The notes under the pieces are model-generated. The model was not told the origin of the DNA, did no database searches, and saw nothing but the letters and a program-made list of their open reading frames with translations. Positions 9,559 through 15,401 of a stretch of 64,000 nt of DNA are shown here, piece after piece (the stretch's first letter is position 1; each line of letters starts with the position of its first letter). The stretch comes from Aliarcobacter sp. (lineage in GTDB: Bacteria > Campylobacterota > Campylobacteria > Campylobacterales > Arcobacteraceae), in the NCBI GenBank assembly GCA_028689025.1, contig JAQTXA010000009.1:33166-97165 (forward strand), given 5' to 3'. Position numbers and translations under genes: made by a program.

Positions 9559-9915
9559 TTATTTTTCAATTCCATATCTTTTATACCAATCAGTAGAGCA
9601 AAACTCAACTAGCATATTTTCATCATTATCTAAAGAGTATAAATATTCATCATTTGGATATTTTTCTCTTAGGATTCTTATAGTTTTATTTACAAAATTA
9701 AAATGCTCTTTTATTTCCTTTGGTGTTGGGTCATAAATACTTAAATTGTTTAATATACCTTTTGTTTTGTCGATAGCTCTTTGTTCTTCTGTTACAAAGT
9801 CTAAAAATGTATTAGTTCTTTCCTTTCCGTGTCTAACTTTTTTACTCTCCATAAACTCTAAATACTCTTTATAATTAAAAACCTCTTTAGGTTGAGAATT
9901 TGGAATAGCTGTCAT
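9559..9915 (-). CDS. Hypothetical island protein, copy A of a duplicated gene
   Basis: A 118-residue acidic/basic mixed protein without signal peptide or membrane segment, of unknown function. It is a close paralogue of the 117-residue product of 10769-11122. The N-terminal SQPKEVFNYKEYLEFMESKK and the C-terminal half from YDPTPKEIKEHFNFVNKT to STDWYKRYGIEK are nearly identical in the two, while residues about 46-60 differ. The C-terminus is rich in aromatic and charged residues. It is the last gene of a minus-strand cluster (11122 to 9559) and its stop lies about 70 bp from the 3' end of the structured RNA, so the two are convergent. A ribosome site (AAAAGGAGA) precedes the ATG. Confidence 0.7.
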   Translation of the reverse strand: MTAIPNSQPKEVFNYKEYLEFMESKKVRHGKERTNTFLDFVTEEQRAIDKTKGILNNLSIYDPTPKEIKEHFNFVNKTIRILREKYPNDEYLYSLDNDENMLVEFCSTDWYKRYGIEK

Positions 9916-9926
9916 TTTATCTCCTT

Positions 9927-10268
9927 TTAAATCATTATTTCTTTGAAGAATTTAAAAGGGTCTATTCCTCTTTCATCTAGCATTTCCATATCTGTTATAC
10001 CCTCAGCTCTCATTTTATTTGCAAAGTTACTTTCTAATATTTCCAGTTCCATTTGACCTTGCAATTTCATTGCTGATTGAAGCCCTGATAAATCTGTTAG
10101 TGTTTTGATTATTGGAAATTCTCTTAGCCATCTTTCTAATATTTCCAGATTGTAAGGAGTCGTTATTGAACCACTGTTTCCCAATTCGTTCTCTATCTTT
10201 TGATACAGTTCTTGTGTCAAATTTGCTTCCAAATAATCCCAGTTCACTTCTGCTTGTATTCTTTCCAT
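9927..10268 (-). CDS. Hypothetical island protein
   Basis: A 113-residue soluble protein that I do not recognise. It is predicted mostly helical, with an N-terminal acidic stretch (NWDYLEANLTQELYQKIENELG), a central part around EILERWLREFPIIKTLTDLSGLQSAMKLQGQ, and a C-terminal MEMLDERGIDPFKFFKEIMI. No signal peptide, zinc motif or catalytic motif is seen. It lies 11 bp upstream of duplicated gene copy A on the minus strand and is probably co-transcribed with it. The two copies of the duplicated gene bracket this gene and the lipoprotein gene. An opposite-strand frame at 10112-10363 overlaps it but has no ribosome site or protein-like composition. Confidence 0.62.
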   Translation of the reverse strand: MERIQAEVNWDYLEANLTQELYQKIENELGNSGSITTPYNLEILERWLREFPIIKTLTDLSGLQSAMKLQGQMELEILESNFANKMRAEGITDMEMLDERGIDPFKFFKEIMI

Positions 10269-10359
10269 TTTTTGCCTTTATTTTAAAATTATATTTGAGT
10301 AATATATTTTTTATACTAATTTATAGAATAAAACTTAATTTTAATAATATTTTATATTT

Positions 10360-10746
10360 TTAATTAATAAAAGGTGAATCTATTATATTTGAATGTGGGC
10401 ATTGTTTAACAAAATTATCAATAGCTTTCATTTTTCTTTCCATTCCAAAATCATTTTTGTATGGGCTTAAAATTTTATCAAGTGCATTTTTTGATGGAAT
10501 GCAATTTGGATTTGTATCTAAAATTGAATTAGTTATGCAATATCTATATTCACAACTAAATTTTTGTTCTTCTGTTAGAGTTCTAATATCTATATATCCA
10601 CTTTTTTTAGTAACTGGGGCTGTATTATTATATGTTGATACTTTCATAGCATCAGGAACTGGTGGAAGTTGTACACAACCTGTAAATAAAATTGTACTAC
10701 CTAAAATACCAACAGTAGTTATTAAACTTTTAACTATTTTTTTCAT
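10360..10746 (-). CDS. Small putative lipoprotein of the island
   Basis: A 128-residue protein with a lipoprotein signal: basic MKKIVK, a hydrophobic stretch, then the lipobox LFTGC with Cys at residue 24, so it should be lipidated and held at a membrane, facing the periplasm. The mature part has four further cysteines (CEYRYC, NC and QC), which could form disulfides, and no recognised domain. The ATG is preceded by AGGAAAAAAAG. It sits 22 bp downstream of duplicated gene copy B. Island-borne lipoproteins of this size are often surface or entry exclusion factors, but nothing in the sequence shows that here. Confidence 0.72.
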   Translation of the reverse strand: MKKIVKSLITTVGILGSTILFTGCVQLPPVPDAMKVSTYNNTAPVTKKSGYIDIRTLTEEQKFSCEYRYCITNSILDTNPNCIPSKNALDKILSPYKNDFGMERKMKAIDNFVKQCPHSNIIDSPFIN

Positions 10747-10768
10747 CTTTTTTTCCTATATTAATTTT

Positions 10769-11122
10769 TTATTTTTCAATTCCATATCTTTTATACCAAT
10801 CTGTAGAGCAAAACTCAACTAGCATATTTTCATTATTATCTAAAGAATATAAATATTCATCATTTGGATATTTTTCTCTTAACACTCTTATAGTTTTATT
10901 TACAAAATTAAAATGCTCTTTTATTTCTTTTGGTGTTGGGTCATAAGAGCTAATATCTTCAATACCTTTTTCATTGTCTGCTCTTTGTTGTTCTTCTGTT
11001 ACAAAGTCTAAAAGTGTATTAGTTCTTTCTTTTGCGTGTCTAACTTTTTTACTCTCCATAAACTCTAAATACTCTTTATAATTAAAAACCTCTTTAGGTT
11101 GAGAATTTGATTTATTTGGCAT
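10769..11122 (-). CDS. Hypothetical island protein, copy B of a duplicated gene
   Basis: A 117-residue paralogue of the 9559-9915 product and the first gene of the minus-strand cluster. The two share an almost identical N-terminus (SQPKEVFNYKEYLEFMESKK) and C-terminal half, with a variable middle (here EEQQRADNEKGIEDISS). The DNA is also strongly conserved, including the 3' end with its ATTTTTCAATTCCATATC segment, so the duplication is recent compared with the rest of the island. No domain is recognised. It starts at the left edge of a 670-bp non-coding region that must hold the promoter of this cluster. Confidence 0.7.
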   Translation of the reverse strand: MPNKSNSQPKEVFNYKEYLEFMESKKVRHAKERTNTLLDFVTEEQQRADNEKGIEDISSYDPTPKEIKEHFNFVNKTIRVLREKYPNDEYLYSLDNNENMLVEFCSTDWYKRYGIEK

Positions 11123-11473
11123 TTAATTCCTTTGATTCAATATTACGATAGATATTAATTATAATAATATATTTAATTATATCCTGTTTTGCCTTTTTAT
11201 TTTCAATCTTTTGTAAAAAATTCTATGTCTATGCAAATATAAATTGTTATATTCACTAATAAGTGAGTAAATTTGATACATGTAAAATAAATTTTCTAAA
11301 AATTATAATTTTATAGGATATTAATTTTTTTTAATTTTGGTTTTGATTTTCTTTCATAAAAATTCTAAATCAAATGAAAATTCTTTTTCTAATTTTTAAA
11401 TTTACAAAATATAAATCTCTTTAGAATTTCTACAATAAAAAATAAAAAATGTGATTTTGAATATTTAAAAAAG

Positions 11474-11555
11474 TAAGAGAATGCAGGATAGGGAAACAGT
11501 ACACAAAATGCCGTCATTTTGTTTTTGTTTCCCGACAAGTTCTGCGAAGCTCTTA
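11474..11555. other. 82-nt nested imperfect palindrome
   Basis: Four successive stems share one axis: TAAGAG/CTCTTA (outer), GCAG/CTGC, GGGAAAC/GTTTCCC, and ACAAAATG/CATTTTGT around a CCGT loop. It is the only GC-bearing block in an AT-rich divergent intergenic region. Because no gene ends here on either strand, a terminator is unlikely; a structured RNA, an origin (oriT or single-strand origin) or a protein binding site are open possibilities. Confidence 0.75.
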
Positions 11556-11720
11556 TTTAATTTATTTCAAAAATTAGAAATTTTATGAAATTATTTTTAT
11601 AAAAAAACTAAAATTAATTTCACCAAAATAAAAAATATCTTTTCATTCTAATTAAATTTATATTTTTGAGACATTTCTTATAAAGCCTATTTCATCGAAC
11701 TTTTAGAAGCATTAAAAAAT

Positions 11721-11750
11721 TTGACATCGATAAAAAATATATGTTTTAAT
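11721..11750 (+). promoter_or_regulatory. Sigma-70-like promoter of the HTH-VirB5-VirB6 operon
   Basis: TTGACA (11721-11726), 18-bp spacer, TTTAAT (11745-11750), about 40 bp upstream of the ATG at 11792. A full -35 is uncommon in Campylobacterota promoters, which makes the match more persuasive. Confidence 0.6.
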
Positions 11751-11791
11751 GAGGATATTAAAAATTATTAAGAAAAAAGGAGCATAGAAAA

Positions 11792-12037
11792 ATGAGTATA
11801 GATAAAGAAGAAGCTTTACAAAAAATTATCAAAGAAATTGATGATTTAGGTTATAAAAAACAAATTAACTTAAAAACTTCAGATGTTTCAAGAATTTTAG
11901 GAGTTTCAAACTCTACAATAGAAAAATGGAGAAAAGAAGGAATAGGTATTGATTACAACCAAGTAGGTGGAAGAATATTTTATTCAAAGCATTCAATGGC
12001 TGAGTGGTTATTAAGAACAAGAGTTAAAACAGCTTAA
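11792..12037 (+). CDS. AlpA/MerR-like helix-turn-helix protein (excisionase family)
   Basis: An 81-residue DNA-binding protein. The motif LKTSDVSRILGVSNSTIEKWRKEGIG (residues about 27-52) is a typical excisionase-type helix-turn-helix with a wing following (YNQVGGRIFYSKHSMAEWL). Proteins like this act as excisionases or as transcription regulators in islands and prophages. It has a good ribosome site (AAGGAG) and is the first gene of the operon leading to VirB5, with only 15 bp to the next gene, so it probably controls this operon, excision, or both. It resembles the shorter HTH-like protein at 8527-8793 in its wing segment. Likely target sites are the nested palindrome or the dyad repeats nearby, but this is inference. 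Confidence 0.8.
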   Translation: MSIDKEEALQKIIKEIDDLGYKKQINLKTSDVSRILGVSNSTIEKWRKEGIGIDYNQVGGRIFYSKHSMAEWLLRTRVKTA

Positions 12038-12052
12038 AAAATAGGATATAAA

Positions 12053-12781
12053 ATGAAAAGAATAATTTTAAGTAGTTTATTAACCATTGGGTTATTAAAC
12101 GCAAGTGGTATTCCAGTTGTTGATGCAGTTGCAAATGCTCAAGCAATGGCACAAAATATAAAAACAGTTGCTGAATATGCAGAACAGGCTAAAAGATGGG
12201 TAGATACAGCAAACCACTATCAAAGTCAATTAAAAGCTTACAACGACCAGTTAGTAAGTCAAACAGGGATAAGAGATAGTGTTTCTTTTATTCAAGATAT
12301 TAATGATTTTAATAAATTCTCAAAATCGTATAGTAAGGATTTTTTGAGTTTAGATAATTCAATGAATTCTAACAGTCCAATAGGAATAAAATCAAAAGAA
12401 CTATTTGCTAAATATAACCTATATAACGATTGTGAAGTTAATCATTTGACAAGTAAAGAGCAAGAAGTTTGCAAAGGAAAAATGGAAAGAAAAGTAAGAG
12501 ATATAGCTGCTTATCAAGAGTATTCAAATAACCTTGATGGTATTTCAAATAATATAGATGGACTAACAAAAAAATTAGCTACCTCAAAAGATATTAAAGA
12601 ATCACAAGATATTAATAATGCTATCCAGTTACAAATTGCACAACTTGAAATAACAAAAACTCAAGTAGATCTTATGAATCAGCAAAGCAGAACTTTAGAT
12701 GATGTTGAGAGAAGACAAAAAGAGCAATTATTAAAACAAAATCAGGGTAAAAGTGCTGATTTTAGAAAATTACAAAATTAA
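12053..12781 (+). CDS. VirB5-like type IV secretion protein
   Basis: A secreted 242-residue protein with a cleavable signal peptide (MKRIILSSLLTIGLLNASG) and the long helical body typical of VirB5/TraC, the minor pilin at the tip of conjugative pili. The opening of the mature protein, IPVVDAVANAQAMAQNIKTVAEYAEQAKRWVDT, with its AN-x-A start and heptad-rich helix, is characteristic. Two cysteines (CEVNHLTSKEQEVC) may form a disulfide. The C-terminus ends in GKSADFRKLQN, a tail shared with the next gene's lipoprotein. It sits in a VirB5 - lipoprotein - VirB6 order as in IncN-type T4SS operons, but no other T4SS component is in the island. The RBS is AGGA. Confidence 0.8.
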   Translation: MKRIILSSLLTIGLLNASGIPVVDAVANAQAMAQNIKTVAEYAEQAKRWVDTANHYQSQLKAYNDQLVSQTGIRDSVSFIQDINDFNKFSKSYSKDFLSLDNSMNSNSPIGIKSKELFAKYNLYNDCEVNHLTSKEQEVCKGKMERKVRDIAAYQEYSNNLDGISNNIDGLTKKLATSKDIKESQDINNAIQLQIAQLEITKTQVDLMNQQSRTLDDVERRQKEQLLKQNQGKSADFRKLQN

Positions 12782-12787
12782 GGATTT

Positions 12788-12985
12788 ATGATGAAAAAAT
12801 TTATATTCATTGGATTAATAAGCTTATTTTCTATAACAGTTCTTACAGGTTGTATGAGTGATGATGAAAAAAAAGCAAAAGATATTGCTGTTAAAAAGAT
12901 TATAGAAGAGGATGAAAAAGCCAAAAAAGAAAAAGAAAATAAAGGCAAAAGTGCCGATTTTAGAAAATTACTAGAAAAGGAATAA
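12788..12985 (+). CDS. Small lipoprotein, Eex/VirB7-like by position
   Basis: A 65-residue protein with a lipoprotein signal (lipobox VLTGC, Cys at residue 22) and a short, highly charged mature region of Lys/Glu repeats. It lies between VirB5-like and VirB6-like genes, the place held by the entry exclusion lipoprotein Eex in plasmids such as pKM101 (traC-eex-traD); VirB7 is the other small T4SS lipoprotein but usually lies after VirB6. Its last residues, GKSADFRKLLEKE, repeat the C-terminal tail of the VirB5-like protein. Two ATGs are adjacent (12788 and 12791); AGGA at 12781 suits the second slightly better. It begins 6 bp after the VirB5 stop. Confidence 0.75.
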   Translation: MMKKFIFIGLISLFSITVLTGCMSDDEKKAKDIAVKKIIEEDEKAKKEKENKGKSADFRKLLEKE

Positions 12986-12986
12986 A

Positions 12987-13910
12987 ATGTATTTTTTTCA
13001 AGTTCTAGGAGTAAAAATAGATGAAATATTTGCTTATTTGGAAACAGGTGTAAACTCTACTATGATGGAACAACTAAGCGTTTTAATAGCTATTTCGATT
13101 ACTTTATTTGTTATGTACAAGGGTTTTCAAACCCTATTAGGCAAAAGTAAAGACCCAATAAGAGAACTTATTTGGGATTTATTTATGAAAGTAATAGCTA
13201 TTACTTTTGCTCTAAATGTTGATGGTTGGCTAACTTTGGTAACAGAAGCAATGAATGGACTTCATACCTGGGCGGGTGGAGGAGTATCTTTATTTTCTGA
13301 ATTAGATGCTTTATTTGAAGCTACAGTTAAACTTGAAAATGCTTTGAATGATAAAGGGAATATGGTATCTGCATTTTTTTATGGATTAATAGTATATGTA
13401 GGTTTTCTGATAGGTTCTCTACCTGCTTTATTTTTAGTTATCACAACAACTTTTACTTTAAAAGTATTGATTTTAATAGCTCCTTTTATGTTTTTTGCTT
13501 TGATGTATGGATGGACAAAAAATATGTTTACACAATGGCTTAGTTTACTTATTGCTAATACTTTGACTGTATTAGTTGTTTCTTTGATTTTAAAATCAAC
13601 CGTAGATATGTTTATAAAATATCAACTGTTTTTAGTTGGAAAAATTGCAACTATAGACCCTTTTTTAACATCTATTCAAGTTTTAATTTATGGTTTATTG
13701 TTAGCATTATTTATAAATATTGCTAAAGCTTTAGCTGAAAAAGTTGCGAGTGTTTCAATGGAAAATGTAATGTCTAGTGCTTTTGGAAAATCTCTTACAA
13801 CTGCTGGAGGTTTAGCAGCTGTTCCAGTTGCAAGTACTTATATGGCTGGAAGAGGAGCATATAAGTTAGGTAAATATCTTAAAAATAGAAAATCTCAAGC
13901 AAATGAATAA
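12987..13910 (+). CDS. VirB6/TrbL-like polytopic T4SS membrane protein
   Basis: A 307-residue inner-membrane protein with about six hydrophobic segments: residues 28-45, 62-80, 125-150 (two closely spaced), 160-180, 195-210 and 240-260. The arrangement, a periplasmic N-terminus with a large loop holding a Gly/Trp block (GLHTWAGGGVSLFSE), is that of VirB6, the channel scaffold of type IV secretion systems. The last 40 residues are cytoplasmic and basic (GRGAYKLGKYLKNRKSQ). It starts 1 bp after the lipoprotein stop and belongs to the same transcript. With no VirB4, VirB8-VirB11 or VirD4 in the island it cannot form a channel alone and would have to work with a helper system or act in exclusion. 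Confidence 0.8.
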   Translation: MYFFQVLGVKIDEIFAYLETGVNSTMMEQLSVLIAISITLFVMYKGFQTLLGKSKDPIRELIWDLFMKVIAITFALNVDGWLTLVTEAMNGLHTWAGGGVSLFSELDALFEATVKLENALNDKGNMVSAFFYGLIVYVGFLIGSLPALFLVITTTFTLKVLILIAPFMFFALMYGWTKNMFTQWLSLLIANTLTVLVVSLILKSTVDMFIKYQLFLVGKIATIDPFLTSIQVLIYGLLLALFINIAKALAEKVASVSMENVMSSAFGKSLTTAGGLAAVPVASTYMAGRGAYKLGKYLKNRKSQANE

Positions 13911-14088
13911 ATACAATAAATTTTTTATGAGCTGGAAATTTGGATTTTTATTTTTTATAGTAACTTTTCTTGTTTTTTTAGGCGGTAATGATAAATATTT
14001 TGTATTTATCATTATCCTTTTTTCTTTTTGGTTCTATTTAAAACTAATGATTTTCTTTTGTAATATTTTCAAAAAACTACCTTTTTAA
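13903..14088 (+). CDS. Small membrane protein of the VirB operon
   Basis: A 61-residue protein with two hydrophobic segments (about residues 11-25 and 30-52) that overlaps the end of the VirB6-like gene by 8 bp, suggesting translational coupling. No family is recognised. Its last codons (CTA CCT TTT TAA) form the first of the ACTACCTTTTTA repeats that follow, and the integrase gene ends with the same codons. The product could be an accessory of the VirB6-like protein, but the sequence shows only its membrane nature. The reality of the gene rests on overlap, length and composition. Confidence 0.55.
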   Translation: MNKYNKFFMSWKFGFLFFIVTFLVFLGGNDKYFVFIIILFSFWFYLKLMIFFCNIFKKLPF

Positions 14089-14298
14089 TACTTTATCACT
14101 ACCTTTTTAGTGAAAATAAAATGATGGCTATTTCTTCTTATATAAAATACAAGATAAATTATTATGTAATTTTATGGCATATAAATATTGTTTTTATTAA
14201 TTATTATATTATATAAGTAGCTATTGATAGCTATTATAAAACTACTTTTTTAATAAAACAATAATTATTTATTTGTTTATAAAACTACCTTTTTAGTA
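14076..14298. repeat. Four dyad-type iterons, consensus ACTACCTTTTTARTA
   Basis: Copies start at about 14076, 14098, 14241 and 14284, all in the same orientation. Two of them have perfect ends (CACTA...TAGTG at 14097-14112; ACTA...TAGT at 14284-14297). An inverted copy covers the integrase stop codon at 15402-15414, and a degenerate one may lie at 8812-8827. Between copies 2 and 3 a second short repeat, GATAGCTATT-like, recurs at about 14120, 14217 and 14226. Such clusters usually bind a replication or regulatory protein. Confidence 0.65.
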
Positions 14299-14368
14299 AA
14301 TATTGATAATAAATTTACGACAAATTAGCACATAATCTTATATAATTTAAAATGAATGAATACATTTT

Positions 14369-14397
14369 TTGACACAATAAATTTAAAATACTACAAT
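14369..14397 (+). promoter_or_regulatory. Consensus sigma-70 promoter of a small RNA
   Basis: TTGACA (14369-14374), exactly 17 bp spacer, TACAAT (14392-14397). It is the best promoter match in the island and no ORF starts within the following 90 nt, which instead run into a strong terminator. Confidence 0.75.
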
Positions 14398-14403
14398 TAC
14401 GAT

Positions 14404-14492
14404 ATGTTTTAGATACAAACTTACTCTTTCAGGAGTGATGACCTGATAGATGAATTAGAAAAGGTAGAGCTTTTTAGCTTTACCTTTTTTTT
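14404..14492 (+). ncRNA. Putative small RNA of about 90 nt
   Basis: A short transcript is implied by a consensus promoter at 14369-14397 and an intrinsic terminator at 14460-14492. In between are two mutually exclusive small stems, ACTC/GAGT (14423-14436) and TCAGG/CCTGA (14429-14446), and no ORF longer than a few codons (ATG TTT TAG; ATG ACC TGA). The segment AAAAGGTAG (14459-14467), which forms the left arm of the terminator, is complementary to the CTACCTTTT core of the dyad repeats, present at the 3' ends of both the VirB operon and the integrase gene. Function unknown; regulation of one of these mRNAs is possible. Confidence 0.6.
14460..14492 (+). terminator. Intrinsic terminator of the small RNA
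   Basis: A 12-bp stem AAAGGTAGAGCT / AGCTTTACCTTT (one G-U pair) with a TTTT loop, followed by a run of T residues to 14492. Confidence 0.85.
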
Positions 14493-14600
14493 GCTGGGTA
14501 GATTGGCAGTATTGCTTTGAGTTCATTTAGTTATGTTGTATTAAAAAATGGAATGTTAGATTAAAATATGTTATAATACATCATCAAAAAAGGATGTAAT

Positions 14601-14786
14601 ATGACAAAAGCAATTTTTGAAAACATAAGAGTTGATAAAAAAGATGAAAAATTTTTAAAAAAAGCTCTAAGTGATAATAATCTTAAAAAAGTTAGAAAAT
14701 CAAGAGAGTTGAGACAGCAAAGATTAGATGTACAAAAAGAGATAGGATTATCTGAAAGAACACTTGCATTATTAAATAGATTATAA
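14601..14786 (+). CDS. Probable antitoxin partner of the GNAT-like protein
   Basis: A 61-residue, strongly basic protein with a good ribosome site (AAAGGATG) that ends 11 bp before a GNAT-like gene. Size and position are those of the antitoxin in type II toxin-antitoxin pairs. The sequence is helical and charged (KKDEKFLKKALSDNNLKKVRKSRELRQQR...); no ribbon-helix-helix or Xre signature is clear, so the family is not named. If it is an antitoxin, it should bind the toxin and its own promoter. Confidence 0.55.
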   Translation: MTKAIFENIRVDKKDEKFLKKALSDNNLKKVRKSRELRQQRLDVQKEIGLSERTLALLNRL

Positions 14787-14797
14787 GATTTGTTAGT

Positions 14798-15373
14798 TTG
14801 ACAAATAAAACTTATTATCACTCATTAGAACTTATCTCTTTAAATACTCTTTTAGAATTAAAAAATGAACATACGATACAAACTCTTTTGGGTACTTTTT
14901 CTTGTATAAAAAATAAGGATTTAGAAAATTTTTTACATAAAAATTCTATAGATTTGGAAAAAAGAAAAATATCAAGAACTTATTTATATTTTAATCAAGA
15001 TTTAGAAATTATTGCGTATTTTACTTTATCCTTAAAAGTTTTAAATACAAATGGTATTTCAAAAACATTAATCCAAAAATTAGATGGAGTAAAAAAAGAT
15101 AGAGAAAATATTCCATGTTATTTGATTGGACAACTAGGTAAAAGTAGTAAGTGTAATTATAAAATAGGTCAATATTTATTAGATAGAGCTATTCAAGAAA
15201 TTGAGAAAGTAAATATTATTTTAGGTGGAAGATTTATAATTTTAGATTCAGTAAATGAAAAAAAAGTTATAGATTTTTATACAAAAAAACCAAATAATTT
15301 TAAGCCTATAAAAGAGTATGATAAAGAAGATAGTAATGTTACAATGTTTTACCCTCTTTATTTTAGTAATTAA
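14798..15373 (+). CDS. GNAT-like acetyltransferase, probable toxin
   Basis: A 191-residue protein whose fold pattern fits the GNAT acetyltransferases of TacT/AtaT-type toxins, which acetylate the amino group of charged tRNAs. Supporting stretches are ISRTYLYFNQDLEIIAYFTLSLKVL (strands 2-4), IPCYLIGQLGKSSKCNYKIGQYLLDRAIQEIEKV (strand 4 and the acetyl-CoA-binding helix, with G-Q-L-G-K replacing the usual R/Q-x-x-G-x-G/A), and a C-terminal FYTKKPNNFKP segment with an aromatic end. The start is TTG at 14798 as no ATG fits; upstream in-frame codons are non-initiators. It follows the small basic gene by 11 bp, so the two form a probable stabilising module of the island. The loose acetyl-CoA motif limits confidence. 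Confidence 0.6.
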   Translation: MTNKTYYHSLELISLNTLLELKNEHTIQTLLGTFSCIKNKDLENFLHKNSIDLEKRKISRTYLYFNQDLEIIAYFTLSLKVLNTNGISKTLIQKLDGVKKDRENIPCYLIGQLGKSSKCNYKIGQYLLDRAIQEIEKVNIILGGRFIILDSVNEKKVIDFYTKKPNNFKPIKEYDKEDSNVTMFYPLYFSN

Positions 15374-15401
15374 TTATCAAATTAATTACTATATTTTAAT
15401 T

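Larger units (their letters stand above)
9559..11122. repeat. Pair of about 355-bp direct repeats (9559-9915 and 10769-11122)
   Basis: The two duplicated genes form direct repeats in the same orientation, about 850 bp apart, enclosing the 113-residue protein and lipoprotein genes. Recombination between them would delete or amplify these two genes. The ends of the repeats are nearly identical and the middle has drifted. Confidence 0.85.
11123..11791. other. Divergent 670-bp non-coding region of the island
   Basis: A very AT-rich region between the minus-strand unknown cluster and the plus-strand HTH/VirB5 operon. It holds the 82-nt nested hairpin at 11474-11555 and the sigma-70-like promoter at 11721-11750. 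The remainder (11123-11470 and 11556-11700) shows only low-complexity A/T runs and no supported gene. Confidence 0.7.

Noticed and set aside
10112..10363. Plus-strand ORF of 83 codons
   Set aside because: Lies antisense to the 9927-10268 gene, has no ribosome site and has a low-complexity composition typical of shadow frames.
10457..10822. Plus-strand ORF of 121 codons
   Set aside because: Antisense to the lipoprotein gene at 10360-10746, which has a good ribosome site and a clear lipobox; the opposite frame is its shadow.
11474..11555. Intrinsic terminator
   Set aside because: Genes on both sides point away from it, so no transcript ends here; the structure has four nested stems and no clean T run on either strand.
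14076..14298. CRISPR array
   Set aside because: Repeats are only about 15 bp, irregularly spaced at 22, 143 and 43 bp, and no cas genes are present.
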